A DNA stretch of 16,860 bases from Methylobacterium sp. (GCA_021154065.1 JAJKJG010000068.1:1-16860); one strand, 5' to 3'. Shown: positions 1 through 9,282, counted from the first letter of the stretch. Program-made: numbers and translations. The notes: generated by a model not told the origin, from the letters alone.

Positions 1-951
<951 letters not shown>

Positions 952-984
952 GGCGTCGGCTGCGGGGGGGTTAAGCCTTTAGAA

Positions 985-1079
985 AGTTCCAGTCCCTCCG
1001 CCGGAATGACCCGGATCAGGTTCAAGGGTCACGGCCACAGCCGTATCTCAGCCCCTCGACGGGGCTCCCCTCGGAACGG
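985..1079 (-). ncRNA. TPP riboswitch (thi box) controlling thiC
   Basis: Read on the minus strand, the leader contains both conserved halves of the thiamine pyrophosphate aptamer. The GGGGCTGAGAT motif is at 1044-1054, and ACCCTTGAACCTGATCCGG is at 1012-1030, followed by the CGGCGGAGGGA arm near 993-1003. The outer helix can form between GTTCC (about 1074-1078) and GGAAC (986-990). Position (about 65 bases before the thiC start), strand and target gene all agree with the family. Exact ends are estimated from the pairing. Confidence 0.95.
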
Positions 1080-1083
1080 GCGA

Positions 1084-1112
1084 ACCTTTGGGCGGGCGCA
1101 CGGGATTGTCAA
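1084..1112 (-). promoter_or_regulatory. Candidate sigma-70 promoter for thiC
   Basis: On the minus strand a perfect TTGACA (1107-1112) is followed after 17 bases by AAAGGT (1084-1089). The -10 match is poor, but the geometry puts the transcription start at about 1077-1079, exactly where the riboswitch begins. Confidence 0.4.
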
Positions 1113-1136
1113 TGAACTTCTTCGGCTGAGCTTGCG

Positions 1137-1166
1137 TTGCCTGCGGGCCGCCGCTCGGGCTAGAGT
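1137..1166 (+). promoter_or_regulatory. Candidate promoter for the Arg/Tyr-rich Tat protein
   Basis: TTGCCT (1137-1142) and TAGAGT (1161-1166) are separated by 18 bases, just upstream of an AACGGAGG ribosome binding site (1181-1188) and the ATG at 1195. Both hexamers are imperfect. Confidence 0.35.
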
Positions 1167-1194
1167 GCCCCGGGAGGCGAAACGGAGGATGAGT

Positions 1195-1485
1195 ATGGAA
1201 AGACGCACATTCTTGCTTGGACTGGTCGGCGGGCTCGCGGCCGCGGCCGGTCTTGCCGCCGCCGGCGCGACGCCAGCCCAGGCTTTGGCCGTGCCCGCTC
1301 CCGCCCCAGGCCCCGATGCCAAGGCCTCGAGCGAGGCCGCCGACATCCGGCCCGAGGACCTCGACGGCGTCAAGGTCGAGGAGACGCAGTACTGGTACCG
1401 CCGCCGGCGCCGGTACTACCGCCGCTACTACTGGCGGCCGCGCCGCCGGTACTACCGCCGCTACTATCGCCGGCGCTACTGGTAA
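1195..1485 (+). CDS. Small Tat-exported Arg/Tyr-rich protein of unknown function
   Basis: A 96-residue protein. Its N-terminus ERRTFLLGL, followed by a Gly/Ala-rich hydrophobic stretch and a likely AQA cleavage site near residue 28, reads as a twin-arginine signal peptide. The middle is acidic and Pro/Ala-rich (residues 29-65). The last 30 or so residues are almost only Arg, Tyr and Trp, with a repeated RRRYYRRYY unit. Similar modules are sometimes labelled protamine-like in related genomes, but I know of no proven role. I chose the ATG at 1195 because the AACGGAGG site is 6 bases upstream; the ATG at 1189 overlaps that site's spacing. It diverges from thiC and ends in a strong terminator, so it is probably monocistronic. 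A long reading frame that begins at 148 includes it, but only this 3' part looks like protein. Confidence 0.75.
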   Translation: MERRTFLLGLVGGLAAAAGLAAAGATPAQALAVPAPAPGPDAKASSEAADIRPEDLDGVKVEETQYWYRRRRRYYRRYYWRPRRRYYRRYYRRRYW

Positions 1486-1526
1486 GGCGATCGGCGCCGC
1501 AGGGCGCCGATGCGCGAGACTAAGTC

Positions 1527-1564
1527 CGGCACGGCGGCTCCGACCGCCGTGCCGTTCGACTTTT
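1527..1564 (+). terminator. Rho-independent terminator after the Arg/Tyr-rich protein
   Basis: An 11-base perfect stem (1527-1537 with 1544-1554, six-base loop CTCCGA) is followed by TTCGACTTTT. A second 9-base stem (1490-1498 with 1503-1511) lies just before it. The unit separates this plus-strand gene from the convergent minus-strand gene ending at 1568. Confidence 0.7.
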
Positions 1565-1567
1565 CGG

Positions 1568-2035
1568 CTACGTCGCCGGCATTCCGTCGGTGCCGCGGCG
1601 CGCCGGGCCGACGCCTGCGACCTCCATAAGTTCCTCGTCGGCCTCGCTGTTGGTGGTGAGGATTTGCGGGCAGCGCAGGCAGGCCGCCCGTCCCTCCTGG
1701 GCGAACCACCGGCAGGTCCGGCGGATCACGCAGGGCGGCAGGGCATCGGTCACCGCCGGGAGACGCTCGACGATGCGCACCGCGAGCTGGCAGCGCGTCC
1801 CATCGAAATGCGTGCAGCGTTTCTCCTCGCAGCGGGCGGCGAGGCGAAACACCTCCGTCGGGGCGACGGGGCCGGCGCGGCCGAGGATCTCGGGCGTCGC
1901 CGGCAGGTGGGCGTTGAGATAGGCGAGCCGCGGCTCGTCAACCTCCCAGGACATGACGCCGAGGATCTGCGGCTCGGCCATGCCGGGCTGGGCGCTCGGG
2001 CAGCGCAGCGCCGCCTCCGCGGGAGAGGCCGGCAT
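1568..2035 (-). CDS. Cysteine-rich protein of unknown function, possible metal or Fe-S binder
   Basis: A 155-residue protein I cannot name. The N-terminal half is ordinary (GVMSWEVDEPRLAYLNAHLP). From about residue 80 there are seven closely placed cysteines: CEEKRC, then TRC, PPC, RTC, AAC and RCP, around an HFDG and a CRWFAQEG segment. This spacing suggests a metal or Fe-S centre, which is inference. It starts 4 bases after the stop of the upstream gene (2040-2393), with only a weak GAGTAGG ribosome binding site, so translational coupling is likely. An internal ATG at 1981 would give a 137-residue form without changing the cysteine region. There is no signal peptide or membrane segment, so it is probably cytoplasmic. 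The gene converges on the terminator at 1527-1564. Confidence 0.7.
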   Translation of the reverse strand: MPASPAEAALRCPSAQPGMAEPQILGVMSWEVDEPRLAYLNAHLPATPEILGRAGPVAPTEVFRLAARCEEKRCTHFDGTRCQLAVRIVERLPAVTDALPPCVIRRTCRWFAQEGRAACLRCPQILTTNSEADEELMEVAGVGPARRGTDGMPAT

Positions 2036-2039
2036 AGGC

Positions 2040-2393
2040 CTACTCGCGCAAGCCGCTGAAGACGTCGTGCGGGAAGTAGCCCATCGTGACGTGGCCGCCA
2101 TGGATGAGCAGCGCCGGCTGTGCTCTGCCGCCCGCTGCCGCCTCGGCCATGCCCGGCCCTGCCTGCAGCTCCGCCGCGACGTCATTCGCAAGACCCTGCA
2201 GCTCGCCGATGCTGCTTTGCGTGAGATCCAGGTCGCGAAGGATGAACCCGATGATCCAGGGGTAGTCGAAGATGAAGTCCCGATCACGCTTGATCGGCGG
2301 AAGCTTCGGGTGCTTCCGGCGCGCCTTCTCCAAGGCACGATCGATATGGGTGGAGAGATCCTTCACGGAGATGGATTGGGGTTTGCTCGCCAT
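2040..2393 (-). CDS. Conserved-looking small protein of unknown function
   Basis: A 117-residue protein beginning MASKPQSISVKDLSTHIDRA. It has an amphipathic N-terminal helix rich in Lys/Arg, a central FDYPWIIGFILRDLDL segment and a C-terminal LLIHGGHVTMGYFP stretch. I do not recognise the family. The start is supported by a consensus AGGAGG site 8 bases upstream of the ATG. An in-frame upstream ATG would place the initiation region inside that site. It is followed after 4 bases by the cysteine-rich protein gene, so the two probably act together. The gene lies downstream of flbD on the same strand, but 151 bases and a possible weak terminator separate them, so it need not be flagellar. Confidence 0.72.
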   Translation of the reverse strand: MASKPQSISVKDLSTHIDRALEKARRKHPKLPPIKRDRDFIFDYPWIIGFILRDLDLTQSSIGELQGLANDVAAELQAGPGMAEAAAGGRAQPALLIHGGHVTMGYFPHDVFSGLRE

Positions 2394-2469
2394 GGCAAGC
2401 GCCTCCTGCAATGGTTCTGATCGATGAATGGAAACCCGACGCGAACGCCTACGCGCACAAACGGATGCT

Positions 2470-2492
2470 AAAATGATGCTTCGCGCCGAAGC
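2470..2492 (-). terminator. Possible weak terminator after flbD
   Basis: GCTTCG (2478-2483) pairs with CGAAGC (2487-2492) across a three-base loop. On the minus strand it is followed by ATCATTTTAG. The stem is short and the T-run modest, so termination may be partial. Confidence 0.35.
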
Positions 2493-2544
2493 GTACGCCC
2501 GCCGCGGAACAGTGTCGAGTCGATCTAGGACGTCGGCTGCCGGC

Positions 2545-3906
<1,362 letters not shown>

Positions 3907-3930
3907 GTGTGGCTCCGTTTCGCGATCGCG

Positions 3931-4266
3931 CTAGTGATCGCCCTTGATGATCTCGGTCATGGTGACGCCGAGGCGCTCGTCAACGAGCACGACCTCGCCG
4001 CGGGCGACGAGGCGGTTGTTCACGAAGATGTCGATCGCCTCGCCGACCTTGCGGTCGAGCTCGAGCACCGCGCCCGGCGCGAGCTTGAGAAGGTCGCCGA
4101 CCGGCATGCGGGCATTGCCGAGCACGGCCGAGACCGTGACCGGCACGTCGAAGACCTGCTCGAGATCGGCGGCGCTCTTCGCGCTCACCGGCGCGTCGAG
4201 CGTGCCGAGGGCGAGCGGATCGGCCTCCTCGAGGCGGGGCAGCTGCAGGTCGTTGTCGTGGGCCAT
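3931..4266 (-). CDS. fliN: Flagellar motor switch protein FliN
   Basis: A 111-residue C-ring protein. After a short variable N-terminus (MAHDNDLQLPRLEEADPLAL) it has the SpoA/FliN domain: DLEQVFDVPVTVSAVLG, LLKLAPGAVLELDRKVGE, DIFVNNRLVARGEVVLVDERLGV and TMTEI. FliN forms the base of the switch and docks the export ATPase complex through FliH. I set the start at the ATG at 4266, 16 bases after the fliH stop; the frame stays open further upstream but that extra part overlaps fliH. Gene order and length match the family. Confidence 0.93.
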   Translation of the reverse strand: MAHDNDLQLPRLEEADPLALGTLDAPVSAKSAADLEQVFDVPVTVSAVLGNARMPVGDLLKLAPGAVLELDRKVGEAIDIFVNNRLVARGEVVLVDERLGVTMTEIIKGDH

Positions 4267-4282
4267 CGCGGTTCCGATCTGA

Positions 4283-4867
4283 TCAGGCTGCGGTTTCGGT
4301 TTGCGACGCGGCTCCGCCGATCGCGTCCTCGAACCGGCCTCGCTCGCGGACGATGCCGCCGTCGGCCCATTCGAGGCGAGCGTCGCCGAGCGCGATGTCG
4401 GGCTCGCCGAGCACCACGATGCGGCCTTCGAAGCCGCGCTCGCGGGCAAGGCGCTTCAGCATCCCGTCGACCTCCTCGACGAGGGCGTCGTTCACGCGAA
4501 CCGCGAGATGCGGTACGCCGCGCAGGTGCTGCAGCGCCGCTCGCGCGGCGTCCGCAATCGGCCCGAGCGGGTCCGCGTCGAGCGCCTCGCCGGCGATCTT
4601 CTGCGCAAAGGCGAGCGCGAGGGCGACCGCCTCCTCCTCGATGCGGGCATGGCGGGCCTCGGCACCCGCGAGGAGCGCGCCGGCCGCGCCGGCGAGCCGC
4701 TCGGCCGCCTCAGCGAGCCGCGCCGGCAGCGAGGTCTGCGCCTGCGCGAGCCCGGCCGCGATGCCGGCGGCGCGGCCGCGCTCCTCGGCCTCCGCGACGG
4801 CGCGCGAGCCCGCCGCGCCCGGGCGGCGGAAATCGTTGTCGAAGAGGAAGCGGCTCGCCTGCGTCAT
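4283..4867 (-). CDS. fliH: FliH-like flagellar export/assembly protein
   Basis: A 194-residue Ala/Glu-rich protein with little sequence identity cue but the expected shape. It has a short N-terminal FLFDNDFR motif, a long helical Ala/Glu/Arg middle (residues 20-90, likely coiled coil) and a C-terminal alpha/beta domain (residues 100-185) with VRVNDALVEEVD and GDARLEWADGGIV; the latter resembles the conserved G-x-x-x-I/L-x-W/T-x-x-G-x-I region of FliH/YscL. FliH binds the FliI ATPase and links it to FliN. In the Caulobacter fliF operon the gene in this place is called flbE/fliH. It lies 16 bases after fliG and 16 before fliN. Confidence 0.82.
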   Translation of the reverse strand: MTQASRFLFDNDFRRPGAAGSRAVAEAEERGRAAGIAAGLAQAQTSLPARLAEAAERLAGAAGALLAGAEARHARIEEEAVALALAFAQKIAGEALDADPLGPIADAARAALQHLRGVPHLAVRVNDALVEEVDGMLKRLARERGFEGRIVVLGEPDIALGDARLEWADGGIVRERGRFEDAIGGAASQTETAA

Positions 4868-4883
4868 GCTGTATCGGCGCCCG

Positions 4884-5906
4884 TCAGTAGACGAGCTCCT
4901 CCTCGGCGCGGTTCTTGCTGATCATGATCTCGCCCTTCTCGGCGAGCTCCTTTGCCAGGTTGACCATCTTGGTCTGCGACTCGTCGACGTCCTTGAGACG
5001 GATCGGTCCCATCGAGGCCATCTCGTCCTGAAGGTTCTTCGCCGCGCGCGTCGACATGTTGGAGAAGAAGAATGCCCGCGCCGTCTCGTTCGCCCCTTTC
5101 AGGGCGCGCCCAAGCGTCTCCTTGGCGACGTGGCGGATCAGCGTCTGGACGCTGCCCGGATCGAGCTTCGTCAGGTCCTCGAAAGTGAACATCAGGTCGC
5201 GGATCTTGCGCGCCGCGTCGCGGTTGGTCTCGTCGAGCGAGGCGAGGAAGCGCGCCTCGGTCTGACGGTCGAAGGAGTTGAAGACCTCGGCCATGAGCTC
5301 GTGCGCGTCGCGCCGGCTCGTCTGCGTGATCGTGGTCACGAACTCGTTGCGCAGCGTCTCCTCGATGTATTCGAGCGCTTCCTTCTGCACCGTCTCCATG
5401 CGCAGCATGCGGTTGACGACGTCGACCGAGAAGTCGTCCGGGAAGATCGAGAGCACGCGCGCGGTATGGTCGGGGCGCAGGCGCGACAGGATGACGGCGA
5501 CGGTCTGCGGGTATTCGCTGCGCAGGTAGTTCGCCAGGATCTCGGGCTCGATATGCGACAGCCGCTGCCACATGCGCCGGCCGGAGGCGCCCTTGATGTC
5601 CGACATGATCGAGGTGACCTGCTCGCCGGGAAAGATCTTGGCGAGAAGCTCCTCGGTGCGGTCGAGACTGCCGGTGACCGCACCGCCGCCGGAGAGACGC
5701 GAGATGAACTCGACGATCAGCCGCTCGACGGTCTTCGGCTCGATCGAGCCGAGCTGCGCCATCGCGTAGGAGACCTTCTTGACCTCGTCCTCCTCGAGCA
5801 TCGCCCAGATCGGCTGGCCGTGCTTCTCGCCGAGGAGCAGCAGCAGCACCGCGGCGCGCTGGGCGCCGTCCATTTCGGCAAGGTCGAGATGCGTGTCGCT
5901 CGCCAT
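4884..5906 (-). CDS. fliG: Flagellar motor switch protein FliG
   Basis: A 340-residue protein that joins the MS ring to the C ring and takes torque from the stator. The N-terminal domain (MDGAQRAAVLLLLLGE) binds the FliF tail. The middle domain carries the FliM-contact motif as EYPQ (131-134); most FliG proteins have EHPQ. The C-terminal domain (from about 230) includes the charged torque helix region DAARKIRDLMFTFEDL and ends GPIRLKDVDESQTKMVNLA...GEI...EELVY, typical of the family. The gene begins one base after the fliF stop and is 16 bases before fliH. Length is normal. Confidence 0.97.
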   Translation of the reverse strand: MASDTHLDLAEMDGAQRAAVLLLLLGEKHGQPIWAMLEEDEVKKVSYAMAQLGSIEPKTVERLIVEFISRLSGGGAVTGSLDRTEELLAKIFPGEQVTSIMSDIKGASGRRMWQRLSHIEPEILANYLRSEYPQTVAVILSRLRPDHTARVLSIFPDDFSVDVVNRMLRMETVQKEALEYIEETLRNEFVTTITQTSRRDAHELMAEVFNSFDRQTEARFLASLDETNRDAARKIRDLMFTFEDLTKLDPGSVQTLIRHVAKETLGRALKGANETARAFFFSNMSTRAAKNLQDEMASMGPIRLKDVDESQTKMVNLAKELAEKGEIMISKNRAEEELVY

Positions 5907-5907
5907 G

Positions 5908-7530
5908 TCAGCGCTCGTGGATCCAGCCGCGCAGCACCGAGACCGTCTCCTGCGGGTTCGACTTCACCATGTCGCCGATGCGCTCGAGCGATTCGGCCTG
6001 GATTTGGCCGTTCGCCTTCGCCACCTCGATCATCTTCGCGGTTGCGCCGTCGCGGGCCATGTTCGGCATCTCGAAGCCGCCTTGCGCGGCGGCCGCCGCG
6101 CCCTCGGCCGCACCGGCACCGCGCCCGCGCCGGCTCGCCTTCTCGATGCCGAGCATCTTGCGCACCATCGGCCGCACCACGCTCATGAGCACGATCAGGG
6201 TGAGGAGCGCGATGACCCCGGTCTCGATCAGCCGCAGCAGGTCCTCCTTCGTCGGGCTGAACAGCGAGGTGAGGAGCGGCGTCTCGACGGCCGGCGCCGC
6301 GACCGGCGTCTCGGCAAAGCGCAGGTTCACGACCTCGAGCTGGTCGCCGCGGTTCTTGTCGAACCCGACCGCGGTACGGACGAGCGCGGCGATGCGGTCG
6401 AGCTCCTCCTGGGGGCGCGGCTGGTAGGTCGTCTCGCCGCCGGCGGCCCGCGCGTAGACGCCGTCGAGGAGGACCGCGACCGAGAGCCGCTTGACGCGGC
6501 CGCCCTCGAGGATCTCGGTGCGGGTGGTGCGCGAGATCTCGTAATTGACGATCTCCTCGTTCTTGTTCGAGGCGTCGCGGGTCGAGCCGCCGCCGCCCGG
6601 CTGGGCGGCTCCCGGAAGCTCGCGGCCGACGCTGACCGCGCCGTCGGCTCCGCTCGAGGCCTGGTTCTCGGCCCGCGTCTGGGTCGAACGCACGACGCGG
6701 CTCTCGGGATCGAAGCTCTCGGAGCGGCTCTCGATGCGGTTGAGGTCGAGCTCGGCCGCGACCTGCACCCGGGCCCGGCCGGAGCCGACGACGCCGGCGA
6801 CGATCTCCTCGACCTGCGCCTTGAGGCGGCGCTCGATCCCGGCCTGCTTCTCGTCGCCTGCCATGCCGCCTGCGGCCATGTCGCCCTGTGCCCCGTCGGC
6901 GAGAAGGCGGCCGCGCTCGTCGACGATCGAGACGCGCTCGGGCTTGAGGCCCTCGACCGCGGAGGCGACGAGGTGGCGCACGGCGCGGACCTGCGCGGCG
7001 TCGAGCTCGCCCCTGAGCTTCAGCACGATCGAGGCCCGCGGCGGCTCGCGGTCGCGCTCGAACAGGCGGCGCTCCGGCATGACGAGATGGACGCGCGCGC
7101 CCTCGACCCGGCCGATCGAGCGGATGGTGCGCGACAGCTCGCCCTCGAGCGCGCGGAGATGGTTGATGCCCTGGACGAAGCTCGTCGAGGAGAAGGCGTC
7201 GCCCTTGTCGAAGATCTCGTAGCCGACGCCGCCGCCGGACGGCAGGCCCTTGCCGGCAAGCTCCATGCGGATGCGGGCGAGGTCCTGGCGCGGGACGAGG
7301 ATGGTCTGGCCGTCGCCGCGGGTCTCGTAGCGGATGGCCCTCGCGTCGAGGTCCTTCATGACGGCGTTCGCATCCTGCAGCGACAGCTCGGCGAACAGCA
7401 CGCCCATCGTCGGCTGCGACACCCGCATGATCACGAAGGCGAAGAAGCCGACGAGCGCGAAGGTGACGACGCCCATCGCCGCGATCCGCGCCGGCCCGAG
7501 CCGCGTCAGGAAGTCGACCGCCCCGTTCAC
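5908..7530 (-). CDS. fliF: Flagellar MS-ring protein FliF
   Basis: A 540-residue inner-membrane protein that forms the MS ring. Transmembrane helix 1 is at about residues 15-36 (AAMGVVTFALVGFFAFVIM). The periplasmic ring-building region contains LSRTIRSIGRVEGARVHLVM and a low-complexity Gly/Ser/Ala insert near residues 290-320. Helix 2 is near residues 440-462 (GVIALLTLIVLMSVV). The cytoplasmic tail ends ETVSVLRGWIHER, the FliG-binding segment. The start is a GTG at 7530; the next Met would cut into helix 1. First gene of the fliF-fliG-fliH-fliN-flbD operon, with a CtrA-like box about 80-95 bases upstream. Confidence 0.96.
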   Translation of the reverse strand: MNGAVDFLTRLGPARIAAMGVVTFALVGFFAFVIMRVSQPTMGVLFAELSLQDANAVMKDLDARAIRYETRGDGQTILVPRQDLARIRMELAGKGLPSGGGVGYEIFDKGDAFSSTSFVQGINHLRALEGELSRTIRSIGRVEGARVHLVMPERRLFERDREPPRASIVLKLRGELDAAQVRAVRHLVASAVEGLKPERVSIVDERGRLLADGAQGDMAAGGMAGDEKQAGIERRLKAQVEEIVAGVVGSGRARVQVAAELDLNRIESRSESFDPESRVVRSTQTRAENQASSGADGAVSVGRELPGAAQPGGGGSTRDASNKNEEIVNYEISRTTRTEILEGGRVKRLSVAVLLDGVYARAAGGETTYQPRPQEELDRIAALVRTAVGFDKNRGDQLEVVNLRFAETPVAAPAVETPLLTSLFSPTKEDLLRLIETGVIALLTLIVLMSVVRPMVRKMLGIEKASRRGRGAGAAEGAAAAAQGGFEMPNMARDGATAKMIEVAKANGQIQAESLERIGDMVKSNPQETVSVLRGWIHER

Positions 7531-7597
7531 CTTGAGGGAACCTGCTCTTGGAAGAGACCCGCCGGGCGCGACGCGCCGCCGCGCTAGGCAAGAATTT

Positions 7598-7609
7598 CCC
7601 TGTTCAGGG
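7598..7609. promoter_or_regulatory. Perfect palindrome in the fliF promoter region
   Basis: CCCTGTTCAGGG is a perfect 12-base palindrome touching the CtrA-like box, 68-79 bases before the fliF start. It could be an operator, for example for FlbD feedback repression as known at the Caulobacter fliF promoter. That role is inference. Confidence 0.35.
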
Positions 7610-7624
7610 TTAGCGTCTGGTTAA
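7610..7624 (-). promoter_or_regulatory. CtrA-like binding site upstream of fliF
   Basis: TTAA-N7-CTAA on the minus strand (TTAACCAGACGCTAA), one base from the TTAA-N7-TTAA CtrA consensus. It lies upstream of fliF, a classical CtrA target in alphaproteobacteria. The same TTAA-N7-CTAA form appears upstream of sciP. I could not place a convincing sigma-54 or -10 element here. Confidence 0.6.
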
Positions 7625-7644
7625 GGGGCTGGAACGAGAGTTGG

Positions 7645-7673
7645 TTGACAGGCCGCCGCGCCCGGCGTGTTGT
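7645..7673 (+). promoter_or_regulatory. Candidate promoter for the CoA-transferase operon
   Basis: A perfect TTGACA (7645-7650) is followed after 17 bases by TGTTGT (7668-7673), a weak -10, about 20 bases before the ATG at 7694. Confidence 0.35.
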
Positions 7674-7693
7674 CCCGGCGAGAGCAGGCCGGC

Positions 7694-8509
7694 ATGACCG
7701 ATTTCGTCTCCCTCGAAGCGCTTTCGGCCCGCGTGCCGAACGGCGCCGTGGTGGCGCTGCCGGCGGATTATGCCGGCGTCGCGATGGCAGCGACGGCGCC
7801 GCTGATCGCCGGCGGAGCGCGCGACCTCCATCTCGTCTGCGTCCCGACCGGCGGGCTGCAGGTCGACCTCCTGATCGGCGCCGGCCGCGTCAGGCTGCTC
7901 GAGACGAGCGCCGTGACGCTCGGCGAGGCCGGCGGCGCGCCGGCCTTCGGGCGCGCCGTGCGCGACGGCGCGATCGCGCTTCTCGACGCCACCTGCCCGG
8001 CGATCCTCTCCGGCCTCACCGCCGCCCAGAAGGGCGTGCCCTTCATCCCGATGCGCGGGCTCATCGGCTCGGACCTCCTGCGCATGCGGCCGGACTGGCG
8101 CGTGATCGAGAACCCGTTTACGGCCGGCGACGCCATCGTGGCGATCCCGGCGATCCGGCCCGACATCGCGCTGTTCCACGCCGCGGAAGCCGACCGCGAC
8201 GGCAATGTCTGGATCGGCCGCCGGCGCGAGCTCGCCCTCATGGCCTATGCGGCGCAGACGAGCCTCGTCACGGTCGAGCGCATCCGCGACACCTCGCTCC
8301 TCGACGACGAGGTGACGGCGGCGGGCGTGCTGCCGGCGCTCTATGTCGGCGCGATTGCCCATGTCCCGAAGGGTGCGAGCCCCTACGGGCTGTGGGGCGA
8401 GTACCCGGCCGACACGGCCGAGATCGCGCGCTATGCCGAAGCGGCGCGCAGCGAGGCCGGCTTTGCCGCCTATCTCGACCGCTTCCTCGGCGCGCCCGCC
8501 TTCGCATGA
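7694..8509 (+). CDS. CoA-transferase family protein, alpha subunit (GctA/IpdA-like)
   Basis: A 271-residue protein of the family I CoA-transferase fold, alpha type. Recognisable segments are the N-terminal VVALPADYAG, then PMRGLIGSDLLRMRPDW, NPFTAGDAIVAIPAIRPDIALFHA, EADRDGNVWIGRRRELALMAYAA and VTVERI. This is the glutaconate/IpdA-like pattern of binding a CoA thioester and an acyl partner. The ATG at 7694 is chosen over an earlier in-frame start because the family N-terminus aligns here. Its stop overlaps the start of the beta subunit (ATGA at 8506-8509), so the two are translationally coupled and form a heteromer. The substrate cannot be told from sequence. Confidence 0.85.
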   Translation: MTDFVSLEALSARVPNGAVVALPADYAGVAMAATAPLIAGGARDLHLVCVPTGGLQVDLLIGAGRVRLLETSAVTLGEAGGAPAFGRAVRDGAIALLDATCPAILSGLTAAQKGVPFIPMRGLIGSDLLRMRPDWRVIENPFTAGDAIVAIPAIRPDIALFHAAEADRDGNVWIGRRRELALMAYAAQTSLVTVERIRDTSLLDDEVTAAGVLPALYVGAIAHVPKGASPYGLWGEYPADTAEIARYAEAARSEAGFAAYLDRFLGAPAFA

Positions 8510-9243
8510 GCGCAAGCGACCGCGAGCGGCTCATCGCCACCGTGGCGGATGTCCTCGACGGCGTCGGCCACGTCGCCGTCGGCGCCTCCTCGCCGATACC
8601 GGCCGCCGGCGCGATGCTGCGCCGGGCGCTCGACGAGCGCCGCGGCCGGGCGGTGCGGATCTCGATCCTCGGCTCGGCCCGCCACAACTTCTTCACCAAC
8701 GGCAGCGCCGAGCTGTTCGACTGCGCGGCGCAGGGGCGGATCGACGCCTTCTTCCTTGGCGGCGGCCAGATCGATGGCGAGGGCAACATCAACCTCGTCG
8801 GCGCCGGCGACTACCCGCGCTCCTCGCCGCGCTGGCCCGGCTCCTTCGGCTCGGGCCTCCTCTACTACGTCGTGCCGCGGGTGATCCTGTTTCGCGAGGA
8901 GCACAGCCCGCGGGTGTTCGTCGACAAGGTCGATTTCGTCAGCGCCGCCGGCACGAGCGCCCCCGGCGTCCACCGCACCGGCGGACCCTACGCGCTCGTG
9001 ACGGGCCTTGCCCGCTTCCGCTTCGACCGCGAGCGTCGCCGCTTCGTGCTGAGCGAAATCCACCCCGAGCACGGCCTCGACGACATCCGCGACCGCACCG
9101 GCTTCGAGTTCGATTGCGCGCAGGACCTTCGAGCGACCCCCGAGCCGGACAAAGAGACGCTCGCGCTGATCCGCGGACGGGTCTTCGATGAGCTCGCCGA
9201 CGCCTACCCGCAGTTCGTCGAGATGCTGCGGGGCTCGGAATGA
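8506..9243 (+). CDS. CoA-transferase family protein, beta subunit (GctB/IpdB-like)
   Basis: A 245-residue partner of the upstream subunit. The conserved beta-type core is clear: ELFDCAAQGRIDAFFLGGG, QIDGEGNINLVG, RWPGSFGSG and VFVDKVDFVSAAG. In true family I transferases a catalytic Glu sits in an ESG-type turn before this core. Here the matching place reads ILGSARHN (residues 54-61), with Gly56 where the Glu is expected. The same loss is known in IpdAB, which opens a steroid-derived ring instead of moving CoA. This protein may therefore be a hydrolase or another CoA-thioester enzyme; I align by eye, so this is tentative. The gene ends just before the terminator shared with convergent sciP. 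Confidence 0.82.
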   Translation: MSASDRERLIATVADVLDGVGHVAVGASSPIPAAGAMLRRALDERRGRAVRISILGSARHNFFTNGSAELFDCAAQGRIDAFFLGGGQIDGEGNINLVGAGDYPRSSPRWPGSFGSGLLYYVVPRVILFREEHSPRVFVDKVDFVSAAGTSAPGVHRTGGPYALVTGLARFRFDRERRRFVLSEIHPEHGLDDIRDRTGFEFDCAQDLRATPEPDKETLALIRGRVFDELADAYPQFVEMLRGSE

Positions 9244-9251
9244 CAGCCCTC

Positions 9252-9282
9252 AAAACGAAACAGCCGCCCCTCAGGGCGGCTG
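9252..9282 (-). terminator. Rho-independent terminator of sciP
   Basis: A perfect 9-base stem, CAGCCGCCC (9261-9269) with GGGCGGCTG (9274-9282), has a four-base loop. On the minus strand it is followed by TTTCGTTTTG (9251-9260). It serves sciP; the plus-strand side has no T-run but may still slow transcription from the CoA-transferase genes. Confidence 0.8.

Noticed and set aside
1400..1482. Repeated CGCCGGTACTACCGCCGCTACTA-like units, considered as a repeat array
   Set aside because: They encode the Arg/Tyr tail in frame; the repetition comes from codon use within one gene, and the array lacks spacers, so it is not CRISPR.
5779..7587. A 602-codon plus-strand open frame opposite fliF
   Set aside because: Mirror of the fliF coding frame; no domain and no ribosome binding site.
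7585..7605. Possible sigma-54 promoter before fliF (GG...TTGC on the minus strand)
   Set aside because: The GG and GC pairs are 8 or 9 bases apart instead of the required 10.
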